Below are positions 17,007 to 30,917 of a stretch of DNA of 64,000 bases, piece after piece; positions within the stretch are counted from its first letter, which is position 1; each line of letters opens with the position of its first letter. The notes below the pieces were generated by a model. It had not been told where the DNA came from. It was given only the letters and a program-made list of their open reading frames with translations, and did no database searches. The position numbers and the translations under genes are program-made. The stretch covers positions 558,001 to 622,000 of the forward strand of contig NZ_JAODUA010000001.1 of assembly GCF_025399895.1 (NCBI RefSeq), written 5' to 3'. Source of the stretch: Streptomyces sp. ASQP_92. GTDB taxonomy: Bacteria; Actinomycetota; Actinomycetes; Streptomycetales; Streptomycetaceae.

Positions 17007-18872
17007 GTGCCCGCGACTCCTCCCAACGTGCCCGAGCCGAGCCGTACCGACCCGGCGCTGATCCGCAACTTCTGCATCATCGCCCACATCGACCACGGCA
17101 AGTCGACCCTTGCCGACCGGATGCTCCAGCTCACCGGCGTGGTCGACCAGCGGCAGATGCGCTCCCAGTACCTCGACCGCATGGACATCGAGCGCGAGCG
17201 CGGCATCACGATCAAGTCCCAGGCGGTCCGTCTGCCGTGGGCCCCCACCGAGGGCCCCGGCCAGGGCCGGACCCACATCCTGAACATGATCGACACCCCG
17301 GGCCACGTGGACTTCACCTACGAGGTGTCGCGTTCGCTCGCCGCGTGCGAGGGCACCGTCCTGCTCGTCGACGCCGCCCAGGGCATCGAGGCGCAGACGC
17401 TGGCCAACCTGTACCTGGCCATGGAGAACGACCTCACCATCGTTCCCGTCCTCAACAAGATCGACCTGCCGGCCGCCCAGCCCGAGAAGTTCTCCGAGGA
17501 ACTCGCGAACCTCATCGGCTGCCAGCCCGAGGACGTCCTGAAGGTGTCGGCGAAGACCGGCATCGGCGTGGACGCGCTCCTGGACCGCGTGGTGCGCGAC
17601 GTGCCCGCCCCGGTCGGCGTCGCCGACGCGCCCGCCCGCGCGATGATCTTCGACTCGGTGTACGACTCCTACCGGGGCGTCGTCACCTATGTGCGTGTCA
17701 TCGACGGCCAGCTCAACAAGCGCGAGCGCATCCGCATGATGTCGACCGGCGCCACCCACGAGCTCCTCGAGATCGGCGTCTCGTCCCCCGAGATGACGCC
17801 CGCCGACGGCATCGGCGTCGGCGAGGTGGGCTACATCATCACCGGCGTGAAGGACGTCCGTCAGTCCAAGGTCGGTGACACCATCACCAGCCTGCACAAC
17901 GGGGCGACCGAGGCGCTCGGCGGCTACAAGGACCCGAAGCCGATGGTCTTCTCCGGTCTGTATCCGCTGGACGGCTCGGACTACCCGGACCTGCGCGAGG
18001 CCCTCGACAAGCTCCAGCTCAACGACGCCGCCCTGGTGTACGAGCCGGAGACCTCCGCGGCCCTCGGCTTCGGCTTCCGCGTCGGCTTCCTCGGCCTGCT
18101 GCACCTCGACGTGATCCGCGAGCGCCTGGAGCGCGAGTTCGGCCTCGACCTGATCGCGACCGCGCCCAACGTGGTCTACCGGGTCGTCCTGGAGGACGGC
18201 AAGGAGGTGACCGTCACCAATCCGAGCGAGTTCCCCGAGGGCAAGATCTCGGAGGTGCACGAGCCGGTCGTGCGGGCCACCATCCTCGCCCCCTCCGAGT
18301 TCATCGGCTCGATCATGGAGCTGTGCCAGACCCGGCGCGGCACCATGCTCGGCATGGACTACCTCTCCGAGGACCGGGTCGAGATCCGCTACACCCTGCC
18401 GCTCGCGGAGATCGTCTTCGACTTCTTCGACCAGCTCAAGTCCAAGACGCGCGGCTACGCCTCGCTCGACTACGAGCCCACCGGCGAGCAGGCCGCGAGC
18501 CTGGTCAAGGTCGACATCCTGCTGCACGGCGACAAGGTCGACGCCTTCTCCGCCGTCTGCCACAAGGACGCGGCCTACGCCTACGGCGTGCGCCTGGTCG
18601 CCAAGCTGCGCGAACTCATCCCGCGCCAGGCCTTCGAGGTGCCCGTGCAGGCCGCGATCGGCTCCCGGGTCATCGCCCGCGAGACGATCCGCGCCATCCG
18701 CAAGGACGTCCTCGCCAAGTGCTACGGCGGCGACATCTCCCGTAAGCGCAAGCTGCTCGAGAAGCAGAAGGAGGGCAAGAAGCGGATGAAGATGGTGGGC
18801 TCCGTGGAGGTCCCCCAGGAGGCCTTCATCGCGGTGCTCTCCAGCGACGAGTCGGGCGCCAAGAAGAAGTAG
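17007..18872 (+). CDS. lepA: elongation factor 4 (back-translocating ribosomal GTPase)
   Basis: A 621-aa translational GTPase with GTG start. G-domain motifs are [17 protein letters not shown] and LNKIDLPAA. The EF-4-specific C-terminal domain follows ([25 protein letters not shown], then [24 protein letters not shown]). It remobilises stalled or mistranslocated ribosomes. Length and motif order match LepA; a hairpin terminator lies 38 nt downstream. Confidence 0.98.
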   Translation: MPATPPNVPEPSRTDPALIRNFCIIAHIDHGKSTLADRMLQLTGVVDQRQMRSQYLDRMDIERERGITIKSQAVRLPWAPTEGPGQGRTHILNMIDTPGHVDFTYEVSRSLAACEGTVLLVDAAQGIEAQTLANLYLAMENDLTIVPVLNKIDLPAAQPEKFSEELANLIGCQPEDVLKVSAKTGIGVDALLDRVVRDVPAPVGVADAPARAMIFDSVYDSYRGVVTYVRVIDGQLNKRERIRMMSTGATHELLEIGVSSPEMTPADGIGVGEVGYIITGVKDVRQSKVGDTITSLHNGATEALGGYKDPKPMVFSGLYPLDGSDYPDLREALDKLQLNDAALVYEPETSAALGFGFRVGFLGLLHLDVIRERLEREFGLDLIATAPNVVYRVVLEDGKEVTVTNPSEFPEGKISEVHEPVVRATILAPSEFIGSIMELCQTRRGTMLGMDYLSEDRVEIRYTLPLAEIVFDFFDQLKSKTRGYASLDYEPTGEQAASLVKVDILLHGDKVDAFSAVCHKDAAYAYGVRLVAKLRELIPRQAFEVPVQAAIGSRVIARETIRAIRKDVLAKCYGGDISRKRKLLEKQKEGKKRMKMVGSVEVPQEAFIAVLSSDESGAKKK

Positions 18873-18909
18873 GACGCCCACGATCACCGGCTCTTCGCAA
18901 GGCCGCCAC

Positions 18910-18943
18910 AACGGACCCCCGCGCCTTCGCACGGGGGTCCGTT
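18910..18943 (+). terminator. intrinsic terminator after lepA
   Basis: Arms AACGGACCCCCG (18910-18921) and CGGGGGTCCGTT (18932-18943) form a perfect 12-bp stem with a 10-nt loop, followed by a T-containing tail CGTTATG. Confidence 0.85.
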
Positions 18944-18970
18944 CGTTATGAAACCACTCTCCGTTGCCCC

Positions 18971-18999
18971 TTACGCGGGGGCCGACGGCGCTCTACTCT
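18971..18999 (+). promoter_or_regulatory. weak candidate promoter for the acyl-CoA ligase
   Basis: TTACGC (18971-18976) and TACTCT (18994-18999) are 17 nt apart, about 109 nt upstream of the GTG at 19108. Only the -10 is close to consensus, so this is tentative. Confidence 0.3.
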
Positions 19000-19107
19000 G
19001 ATCACGGCCCGATGGTTACTCGCCAGTTAAACAAGCGTCGGACAGCCAGAGCACTCGGACAACCAGCCAGTCGCGCAGCCTTGCCGCAGGCCAGCCCGGA
19101 GGACGTC

Positions 19108-20991
19108 GTGAGCGACACACAGACCTTGATCGAGAACCGGCCGCCGTCCGTGGCGACCCTCTTCGTCCAGCGCGTGGACGCCACGCCGGACGCGGAGGCC
19201 TACCGCTACCCGGTACCGGGCAGCGGTCGGACCCCCGACGAGTGGAAGTCGCTCAGCTGGGCCCAGGCCGCCGAGCGGGTCTACGCGATCGCCGCCGGCC
19301 TCGCGGAGCTCGGGGTGCTCAGCGAGGAGCGGGTCGCGCTGGCCTGCTCCACCCGGGTCGAATGGATCCTGGCCGACCTCGGCGTGATGTGCGCGGGAGC
19401 CGCCACCACCACGATCTACCCCTCCACCAACGCCGAGGAGTCGGCGTTCATCCTGGCCGACTCCGAGAGCCGCGTCCTGATCGCCGAGGACGCCGGCCAG
19501 CTGGCCAAGGCCCGCGAGCGGCGCGCCGAGCTGCCGAACCTGCGCCACGTCGTGGTCGTCGACCCCACCGGCGCGGAGCCCGTCGAGGGCGACCCGGAGG
19601 GCTGGGTGCTGAGCCTCGCCGACCTGGAGGCGCGCGGCGCCGCCCACCTGGAGAAGAACCCCGGGGCGGTCAAGGAGCGGATCGCGGCCATCACCGCCGA
19701 CCAGCTCGCCACCCTCATCTACACCTCCGGCACCACCGGCCGGCCCAAGGGCGTCCGGCTGCCGCACGACAACTGGTCGTACATGGCGAAGGCGATCGCG
19801 GCGACCGGCCTGGTCACCGGCGAGGACGTGCAGTACCTGTGGCTGCCGCTCGCCCATGTCTTCGGCAAGGTGCTCACCTCGGGCCAGATCGAGGTCGGTC
19901 ACGTCACGGCGGTCGACGGCCGCATCGACAAGATCATCGAGAATCTGCCGGTGGTCCAGCCGACCTACATGGCCGCGGTGCCGCGCATCTTCGAGAAGGT
20001 CTACAACGGCGTCGCGAGCAAGGCCCGGGAGGGTGGCGGCGCCAAGTACAAGATCTTCCAGTGGGCGGCCGAGGTGGCCCGCGAGTACGCGAAGGTCAGC
20101 CAGGACAACTTCCGCCGCACCGGTCGCCCCGGGGCGCCCTTCACCCTCTCGGCCAAGCACAAGGTCGCCGACGCGCTCGTCTACAGCAAGATCCGCGAGG
20201 CGTTCGGCGGGCGGCTGCGGGCCTGCGTCTCCGGCTCGGCCGCGCTCGCCCCCGACATCGGCTTCTTCTTCGCCGGCGCCGGCATCCACATCCTGGAGGG
20301 CTACGGGCTCACCGAGTCCTCGGCCGCCTCCTTCATCAACCCGGGCGAGGCGTACCGCACGGGCACGGTCGGCAAGCCGCTGCCCGGCACCGAGGTGCGG
20401 ATCGCGGACGACGGCGAGATCCTGCTGCGCGGCCCCGGCATCATGGAGGGCTACCACCAGCTGCCCGAGAAGACCGCCGAGGTGCTGGAGTCCGACGGCT
20501 GGTTCCACACCGGTGACATCGGCGAGCTGTCCGCAGACGGCTATCTGCGGATCACCGACCGCAAGAAGGACCTCATCAAGACCTCGGGCGGCAAGTACAT
20601 CGCGCCCGCCGAGGTCGAGGGCCAGTTCAAGGCGGTCTGCCCGTTCGTCTCCAACATCCTGGTGCACGGCGCCGACCGGAACTTCTGCACCGCCCTGATC
20701 TCCCTCGACGAGCCCACCATCCTCGGCTGGGCCGCGGAGCAGGGCATCACCGGCTCGTACGCCGAGGTCGTGGCGGCCCCGCAGACGGTGGAGCTGGTCG
20801 ACGGCTACGTCAAGCGCCTCAACGAGGGGCTCCAGCGCTGGCAGACGATCAAGAAGTTCCGGCTCCTCCCGCGCGATCTCGACGTGGAGCACGGCGAGTT
20901 GACGCCCAGCCTCAAGCTGAAGCGGCCGGTTGTCGAGCGCGAGTACCGGGCGCTTATCGACGAGATGTACGCAGGCTCCCGCGAGGCCTGA
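19108..20991 (+). CDS. long-chain fatty acid–CoA ligase (AMP-forming)
   Basis: A 627-aa ANL enzyme. Motifs: P-loop IYTSGTTGRPKGVRLPH, GYGLTESSAASFINPG, the A8 region WFHTGDIGELSADGYLRITDRKKDLIKTSGGKYIAP, and C-terminal LTPSLKLKRPVV. The architecture matches FadD15-type acyl-CoA synthetases that activate long-chain fatty acids for beta-oxidation or lipid synthesis. GTG 19108 is chosen because GGAGGA lies directly upstream and the sequence SDTQTLIENRPPSVATLF begins the conserved protein. It is monocistronic, followed by repeats. Confidence 0.93.
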   Translation: MSDTQTLIENRPPSVATLFVQRVDATPDAEAYRYPVPGSGRTPDEWKSLSWAQAAERVYAIAAGLAELGVLSEERVALACSTRVEWILADLGVMCAGAATTTIYPSTNAEESAFILADSESRVLIAEDAGQLAKARERRAELPNLRHVVVVDPTGAEPVEGDPEGWVLSLADLEARGAAHLEKNPGAVKERIAAITADQLATLIYTSGTTGRPKGVRLPHDNWSYMAKAIAATGLVTGEDVQYLWLPLAHVFGKVLTSGQIEVGHVTAVDGRIDKIIENLPVVQPTYMAAVPRIFEKVYNGVASKAREGGGAKYKIFQWAAEVAREYAKVSQDNFRRTGRPGAPFTLSAKHKVADALVYSKIREAFGGRLRACVSGSAALAPDIGFFFAGAGIHILEGYGLTESSAASFINPGEAYRTGTVGKPLPGTEVRIADDGEILLRGPGIMEGYHQLPEKTAEVLESDGWFHTGDIGELSADGYLRITDRKKDLIKTSGGKYIAPAEVEGQFKAVCPFVSNILVHGADRNFCTALISLDEPTILGWAAEQGITGSYAEVVAAPQTVELVDGYVKRLNEGLQRWQTIKKFRLLPRDLDVEHGELTPSLKLKRPVVEREYRALIDEMYAGSREA

Positions 20992-20996
20992 CCCCC

Positions 20997-21720
20997 GCAC
21001 CGGGGCTCCGCCCCGGACCCCGCTTCGCGCCTTGAGGGCGCTCGTCCTCAATCGCCGGACGGGCTGAGGTGCGTGGATGCGGGCCCGCACCGGTCCTGCC
21101 GGGGGCGCGGGGAACTGCGCGAGGAGCGACCACGACCCGCAGCCGAGACCGGGGTTTCCTGGGGCTCCGCCCCAGACCCCGTTCGCGCCTTAAGGGCGCT
21201 CGTCCTCAATCGCCGGACGGGCTGAAATGCCCCGATGCGGGCCAGCATCGACCCCGCCAGGGGCGCGGGGAACTGCGCGAGGAGCGGGCACGGTCCGCAG
21301 CCGGGACCGGGGTTTCCTGGGGCTCCGCCCCAGACCCCGTTCGCGCCTGAACGGCGCTCGTCCTCAATCGCCGGACGGGCTGAGGTGTCCGAGGTGGGCC
21401 CGCACCGGTCCTGCCAGGGGCGCGGGGAACTGCGCGAGAAGCGAGCACGGTCCGCAGCCGGAACCGGGGTTTCCTGGGGCTCCGCCCCAGACCCCGTTCG
21501 CGCCTTAAGGGCGCTCGTCCTCAATCGCCGGACGGGCTGAAATGCCCCGCTGCGGGCCAGCACCAGTACCGCTAAGGGGCGCGGGGAACTGCGCGAGGAG
21601 CGACCACGACCCGCAGGTTCGAGAGGGTTGAGGGGCGCGGGGAACTGCGCGAGCAGCGGGCACGGGCCGCACATGACCGCGGGTTCTGGGGGCGGGGGGA
21701 ACTGCGCAAGCAGGGCTACC
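20997..21720. repeat. intergenic repeat block A (157–158-bp tandem units)
   Basis: This 724-nt convergent gap has no gene. Three near-identical long units start with GGGGTTTCCT at 21151, 21309 and 21466 (spacing 158 and 157 bp). Each unit contains the hairpin TGGGGCTCCGCCCCA, the phrase CTCGTCCTCAATCGCCGGA with CGGGCTGA, and GGGGCGCGGGGAACTGCGCGA. A partial unit precedes the first, and two extra GGGGAACTGCGC copies follow. It is placed at the 3' ends of the acyl-CoA ligase and the hybrid kinase, so it may also terminate or stabilise transcripts from both sides. Confidence 0.9.
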
Positions 21721-21734
21721 CGTGGCGCGCGGCC

Positions 21735-25940
<4,206 letters not shown>

Positions 25941-26041
25941 GCGGGCCCACTTCGGTGACTCGGCGCTTATGGGCCCGCTCAGTCTGTCACTCTGTCGAAG
26001 CCGTGAGCGGCGCATTGTGAGAACCCGTCAGGAGCCGCACC

Positions 26042-28123
26042 GTGGGACCCTTTCCAGCCCAGCGGGACAGCGTGAACCGCCCCTGCGCCCCGACCCCCTC
26101 CGCGCCGGAGCAGCCGGGCCCGCACTCCGCCGCCCCCGCGCCCTGCGCCGCTCCCGCCCCGGCCCCGGAGACGAGCCCACCCGCCGCGCCGCACGCCGCT
26201 CCCGGGGAGCCGGGCCCGCCCGCCCCGGGCGCCGCTCCCAGCCCCCACCCCACCGCCCGCACCAGCCTGCCCGGCAACCCGCTCGCGCCGGGAGCGGCCC
26301 GGCGCTTCATACGAGCCGCGCTCGCCGACTGGGCCGAGCCGGGACCGCGGGGTCCGGCCCAACTCCAGGACTGCGGCGAGGAGTTCGTCCACGAGGCCGG
26401 GATCCTCGTCAACGAGCTCGTCACCAACGCGGTCGTGCACGCCGGGACCTCCGTCGATCTGCTGTGCCGCCTGGAGAGCGGCGACGCCACGGAACCCGCC
26501 GCCCTCGTCATCGAGGTCTCCGACCACCACCCCGCCCGCGCGCTGCGCGGCGCACCGCGGTCCGTGCGGGACGACGAGCTCCTCGCGTACGAGCACGGGC
26601 GCGGCCTGCATGTCGTGGCCGCGCTCGCCGAGTGCTGGGGCATCACCTACCGCCCGGGCCTCAAGACCGTCTGGGCCCGGCTCACCGTGAACGGCGAGCC
26701 GCCGGAGCAGGGCGCCGACCACCACGACGAGACGCGCCGGCCCGGCGAAACGCTCCACCGCGCCGCGCGCGCCACCGACGCCCACGCTCCCGCCCCCCAC
26801 CGCACCCCCCGCCGCCATGACCGGGACTGGGTCAACCGCGGCGCCCTCTCCTTCCTCGCGGAGGCCTCCGACCTGCTGGCCGGACAGTTCGACGAGGACC
26901 TCGTGGCGACGCTCGCCGCCCAGCTCCTGGTGCCCCGGCTCGCCGACTGGTGCGCGATCTGGCTCGACGACGCGGCCGGCGGCCCGCTCGCCGCGCCCCG
27001 CCTCGCCCGCGTCTGGCACGCGAGGGAGGCCGCCGTCGAGCCCCTGCGGGCCGCCGTCGAGAAGGAACCGCCCCGGCTGTCCGCCGCCGCGCGCGGCGGA
27101 CCGGTACCGATGCCCTGGCCTTCGGTGGCCGAACTCGGCCCGGACGGCGCGGCGTTGGCGTACCGGCTCGTCACCGGCGGCCGGGAGGTCGGCGTGCTGC
27201 TGCTCGGCCAGGCAGGCCCGGCCCGCATCCCCGACGAGATCACCGGCCTGATCGAGGACTTCCTGCGCCGGGTGGCGCTCGCGATCGGAGCGGCCCGCCA
27301 GTACACCCGGCAGGCCACCATCAGCCGGGTGCTCCAGCGCGGCCTGCTGCCGAGCCGCGTCGCCGTGATCCCCGGCATCGACAGCGCCTTCATCTACCAG
27401 CCCAGCGACGAGGCGCTCGCCGGCGGCGACTTCTACGACGTCTTCCCCGGCGCCGAGGGACGCTGGTGCTTCGCGCTCGGCGACGTCCAGGGCAGCGGGC
27501 CCGAAGCCGCCGTGGTGACCGGCCTCGCCCGGCCCTGGCTGCGGCTGCTCGCCCGCGAGGGGCACGCGGTCCACGAGGTGCTCCACCGGCTCAACCAGCT
27601 CCTCGTCGACGACGCGACCGAAGCCGCCGAGGCGGCGGTCTGCCTCGCCCCGGCCCCTCCCCGCGCCGGGCCGCCCGGACCGCACGATCCGCTGGAGGGC
27701 CCCCAGGCCCGCTTCCTCTCCCTGCTGTACGGGGAGCTCGTACCGGACGCCGACGGAGGCCCGGTGCGCTGCACCCTGGCCAGCGCCGGCCACCCGCTGC
27801 CCCTGCTGCTGCGGCCCGACGGCTCGGTACGGGCGGCCGCCGCCCCGCAGATCCTGCTCGGCGTCATCGAGGGCGCGCGCTACGAGAGCGAGAGCCTCAG
27901 CCTCGACCCGGGCGACACCCTGCTGTGCGTGACGGACGGGGTCACCGAGCGGCGCTCGGGAGGGCGCATGTTCGACGACGCCGACGGGCTCGCCACCGTG
28001 CTGGCCGGCTGCGCGGGACTGACCGCGGCCGAGGTGGCGGAACGGATCAAGGAGGCGGTGTACGCGTTCGGCGACACCCCGCCCGCCGACGACCTCGCCC
28101 TGCTCGTGCTCCGGGCCGGCTGA
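26042..28123 (+). CDS. HATPase–GAF-like–PP2C (SpoIIE-type) regulatory phosphatase
   Basis: A 693-aa protein, GTG 26042 with AGGAG 7 nt upstream. After a Pro/Ala-rich ~80-residue tail comes an RsbW-like HATPase (~80-225; LVNELVTNAVVHAGT and YEHGRGLHVVAALA). A GAF-like stretch (~265-420) and a PP2C/SpoIIE phosphatase (~440-693; GGDFYDVF, GDVQGSG, TLASAGHPLPLLL, TDGVTERR, DDLALLVL) follow. Such proteins regulate sigma factors through anti-sigma-factor antagonists. Kinase-type and phosphatase modules in one chain suggest a self-contained partner switch. It shares a 101-nt divergent promoter region with the hybrid kinase. Confidence 0.88.
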   Translation: MGPFPAQRDSVNRPCAPTPSAPEQPGPHSAAPAPCAAPAPAPETSPPAAPHAAPGEPGPPAPGAAPSPHPTARTSLPGNPLAPGAARRFIRAALADWAEPGPRGPAQLQDCGEEFVHEAGILVNELVTNAVVHAGTSVDLLCRLESGDATEPAALVIEVSDHHPARALRGAPRSVRDDELLAYEHGRGLHVVAALAECWGITYRPGLKTVWARLTVNGEPPEQGADHHDETRRPGETLHRAARATDAHAPAPHRTPRRHDRDWVNRGALSFLAEASDLLAGQFDEDLVATLAAQLLVPRLADWCAIWLDDAAGGPLAAPRLARVWHAREAAVEPLRAAVEKEPPRLSAAARGGPVPMPWPSVAELGPDGAALAYRLVTGGREVGVLLLGQAGPARIPDEITGLIEDFLRRVALAIGAARQYTRQATISRVLQRGLLPSRVAVIPGIDSAFIYQPSDEALAGGDFYDVFPGAEGRWCFALGDVQGSGPEAAVVTGLARPWLRLLAREGHAVHEVLHRLNQLLVDDATEAAEAAVCLAPAPPRAGPPGPHDPLEGPQARFLSLLYGELVPDADGGPVRCTLASAGHPLPLLLRPDGSVRAAAAPQILLGVIEGARYESESLSLDPGDTLLCVTDGVTERRSGGRMFDDADGLATVLAGCAGLTAAEVAERIKEAVYAFGDTPPADDLALLVLRAG

Positions 28124-28212
28124 ACCGCCCCGCGGGCCCGGTCCGCACCCGTACGGCCAGGTCCTCACCCCGTCCGGCCCGGGGAGCGCCGCGCGTGCCG
28201 GACAATGGGGTC

Positions 28213-29445
28213 ATGCCTTCCGTACTGCCCGATGGTGAGCCCATGCCCGAGGACGGGTCGCTGCCCCGCCATGCCCTGGAGGGCGCCGGGGACCGGCCGC
28301 TCGGCTTCTACCTGCACGTTCCGTACTGTGCGACGCGCTGCGGCTACTGCGACTTCAACACGTACACGGCGAGCGAACTGGTCGGCAAGGGCGGCGTCCT
28401 CGCCTCCCGCGACAACTACGCGGACATGGTCGTCGAGGAGATCCGCCTCGCCCGCAAGGTCCTCGGCGGGGACCCCCGCCCGGTGCGGACCGTCTTCGTC
28501 GGCGGCGGCACACCCACCCTGCTCGCGGCGTCCGACCTGGTACGGATGCTCGCGGCGGTACGCGAGGAGTTCGGCCTCGCCGACGACGCGGAGGTGACGA
28601 CCGAGGCCAACCCGGATTCGGTGAACCCGGAGTACCTCGCGGAGCTGCGCGAGGGCGGCTTCAACCGGGTCTCCTTCGGCATGCAGAGCGCCCGGCAGCA
28701 CGTCCTGAAGGTCCTCGACCGCACCCACACCCCCGGGCGCCCGGAGGCCTGCGTCGCCGAGGCCCGCGCGGCGGGCTTCGACCACGTCAACCTCGACCTG
28801 ATCTACGGCACGCCCGGCGAGAGCGACGAGGACTGGCGCGCCTCGCTCGCCGCGGCCGTCGGCGCGGGCCCCGACCACATCAGCGCGTACGCCCTGATCG
28901 TCGAGGAGGGCACCCAGCTCGCCCGGCGGATCCGGCGCGGCGAGGTGCCCATGACCGACGACGACGAGCACGCGGACCGCTACCTCATCGCGGACGAGGT
29001 GCTCGGCGCGGCCGGCTACTCCTGGTACGAGGTCTCCAACTGGGCCACCACCCAGGCGGGCCGCTGCCTCCACAACGAGCTGTACTGGCGCGGGGCGGAC
29101 TGGTGGGGGGCGGGGCCCGGCGCGCACAGCCACGTGGGCGGGGTGCGGTGGTGGAACGTCAAGCACCCCGGTGCGTACGCGGCGGCGCTGGCGGCGGGGC
29201 GCTCGCCCGGGGCCGGGCGGGAGCTGCTGTCCGCGGAGGACCGCCGGGTGGAGCGCATCCTCCTCGAACTCCGCCTCCGCGAGGGGTGCCCCCTCGACAT
29301 CCTGCGGCCGGCCGGGCTTTCCGCGGCGCGGGGGGCGGTGGGGGAGGGGTTGCTGTCGGAGTCCGCGTTCTCGGCGGGGCGGGCGGTTCTGACCCTGCGG
29401 GGCCGGCTCCTGGCCGACGCGCTCGTCCGAGCCCTGGTCGACTGA
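28213..29445 (+). CDS. hemW: HemW, radical SAM heme chaperone (coproporphyrinogen III oxidase-like)
   Basis: A 410-aa radical SAM protein. The cluster motif C39-ATR-C43-GY-C46 is followed by FVGGGTPTLL, EANPDSVNPEYL, RVSFGMQS and the HemW-typical LHNELYWRGADWWGAGPGAHSH. HemW inserts heme into respiratory enzymes and is often misnamed HemN. ATG 28213 gives the expected N-terminus. It usually lies just upstream of hrcA-dnaJ in actinobacteria, as here. Confidence 0.93.
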   Translation: MPSVLPDGEPMPEDGSLPRHALEGAGDRPLGFYLHVPYCATRCGYCDFNTYTASELVGKGGVLASRDNYADMVVEEIRLARKVLGGDPRPVRTVFVGGGTPTLLAASDLVRMLAAVREEFGLADDAEVTTEANPDSVNPEYLAELREGGFNRVSFGMQSARQHVLKVLDRTHTPGRPEACVAEARAAGFDHVNLDLIYGTPGESDEDWRASLAAAVGAGPDHISAYALIVEEGTQLARRIRRGEVPMTDDDEHADRYLIADEVLGAAGYSWYEVSNWATTQAGRCLHNELYWRGADWWGAGPGAHSHVGGVRWWNVKHPGAYAAALAAGRSPGAGRELLSAEDRRVERILLELRLREGCPLDILRPAGLSAARGAVGEGLLSESAFSAGRAVLTLRGRLLADALVRALVD

Positions 29446-29446
29446 C

Positions 29447-29870
29447 CCGGCCCGGGGTTCCTCTTGCGCAGTTCCCCGCGCCCCTGACCCCCTCGATCCT
29501 GCGGCCCGTGCCCGCCTCTTGCGCAGTTCCCCGCGCCCCCTAAACCCGCTGTCGGCGTGCGGGCCGTGCGTGGCTGGTCGCGCAGTTCCCCGCGCCCCTA
29601 AACCCGCTGTCGGCGTGCGGCCGTGGTCGTTTCTCGCGCAGTTCCTCGCGCCCCTAAGAAAACCCGTCTTCATCTGCGGGCCGTGCGTGGCTGGTCGCGC
29701 AGCTCCCCACGCCCCTAAGCGGTACTGATGCTGGCCCGCATCGGGGCATTTCAGCCCGTCCGGCGTTTGAGGACGAGCGCCGTTCAGGCGCGATACGGGG
29801 TCTGGGGCGGAGCCCCAGGGGGCCGGAACCAACCAACCCGTTGCACGGGCGGGTGGGTGGGGAAACTCCC
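29447..29870. repeat. intergenic repeat block B (inverted orientation)
   Basis: A convergent gap between hemW and the DUF3097 gene with no coding signal. Five copies of GCAGTTCC(C/T)CGCGCCCC-type sequence occur at about 55-59-bp spacing (29466-29710). CAGCCCGTCCGGCGTTTGAG and a GGGGCGGAGCCCC hairpin (to about 29820) follow. It is the reverse complement of the order in block A. Confidence 0.88.
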
Positions 29871-29877
29871 CAGGGGG

Positions 29878-30702
29878 CTACGGGGCCGTCACGAAGTCGA
29901 TGAGGTGCTCGACGGAGCCGAGCAGAGACGGATCCAGGTCCCGATACGTCCGCACCCCCGCCAGAATCCGCTGCCACGCCGCCCCCGTGTTCTCCGCCCA
30001 CCCCAACGCCCGGCACACCCCCGTCTTCCAGTCCTGACCCCGCGGCACCACCGGCCACCCCTCGATCCCCACGGACGCCGGCTTCACCGCTTCCCACACG
30101 TCGATGTAGGGGTGCCCGACGACCAGGACGTCCGGATGGTTCACGGACGCCGCGATACGGGACTCCTTCGAGCCCGGGACCAAGTGGTCGACCAGGACCC
30201 CGAGCCGTGCGTCCGGCCCGGGCGCGAACTCGGCGACGATCGCCGGAAGGTCGTCGATGCCCTCCAGGTACTCCACGACCACGCCCTCGATCCGCAGGTC
30301 GTCCCCCCACACCTTCTCGACGAGCTCCGCGTCGTGGCGCCCCTCGACGTAGATCCGCCCGGCCCGTGCCACCCGGGCCCGCGCCCCCGGCACGGCCACC
30401 GATCCCGAGGCGGTGCGCGCGGGGCGCTGCGGGGCGGGTGCGGAGGCGGAGGGGCGTACGAGGGTGACCACCTTGCCCTCCAGGAGGAACCCGCGGGGCG
30501 CGAGCGGGAAGACCCGGTGTTTGCCGAAGCGGTCCTCAAGGGTGACCGTCGGCCCCTCGGCCGTCTTCTCGCAGCGGATCACGGCTCCGCAGAATCCCGT
30601 GGAGACCTCCTCGACCACGAGGTCGGTCTCGGCCGGCACCTCGGGAACGGGCGCCTGCTTCTTCTTCCACGGCGGGGTGAGATCAGGGCTGTAGCTGCGC
30701 AT
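29878..30702 (-). CDS. DUF3097 family protein
   Basis: A 274-aa conserved actinobacterial protein with the DUF3097 features: N-terminal MRSYSPDLTPPWKKK, GRIYVEGRHDAELVEKVWGDDLR, VVEYLEGIDDLP, HLVPGSKESRI and HPYIDVWEAVKP. The central part resembles a Toprim-like fold (VEGRHDAE / DHLVPGSKE), hinting at nucleic-acid or phosphate binding, but the biochemical role is unknown. There is no signal peptide. The start ATG 30702 is preceded by GAGG. It is widely conserved next to hemW/hrcA, so it probably has a housekeeping role. Confidence 0.85.
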   Translation of the reverse strand: MRSYSPDLTPPWKKKQAPVPEVPAETDLVVEEVSTGFCGAVIRCEKTAEGPTVTLEDRFGKHRVFPLAPRGFLLEGKVVTLVRPSASAPAPQRPARTASGSVAVPGARARVARAGRIYVEGRHDAELVEKVWGDDLRIEGVVVEYLEGIDDLPAIVAEFAPGPDARLGVLVDHLVPGSKESRIAASVNHPDVLVVGHPYIDVWEAVKPASVGIEGWPVVPRGQDWKTGVCRALGWAENTGAAWQRILAGVRTYRDLDPSLLGSVEHLIDFVTAP

Positions 30703-30817
30703 GGCCTCATTATTCGGGAAAGATCATTCGTGCGGGGCGGACGGACCGGAGAGTGCGACGACGGAGACGACGGAGAAGACGGAGAAGACGGAACGGTACG
30801 GCCGTACCCCGCCACGA

Positions 30818-30917
30818 CACCCCGAACCGCCCCGCGAGTCGCTTCCACCACGACTCCTCGAACCGCCCCCGCGAGTCGCTTCCGCTACGACACCCCGAAC
30901 CGCACCGCGAGTTGGTC
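30818..30917. repeat. three imperfect ~33-bp copies of the 3' end of the MBL gene
   Basis: The phrase CGACACCCCGAACCGC-CCCGCGAGT, which spans the stop of the MBL gene, recurs twice more just beyond the stop (around 30825 and 30855), with CGCTTCC spacers. Next to it (30757-30790) is a GACGGAGA(A/C)-type purine microrepeat. It looks like local slippage duplication of a gene tail. Confidence 0.7.

Noticed and set aside
21151..21620. CRISPR array
   Set aside because: Units are 157-158 bp with no short repeat/unique spacer alternation, and no cas genes are present.
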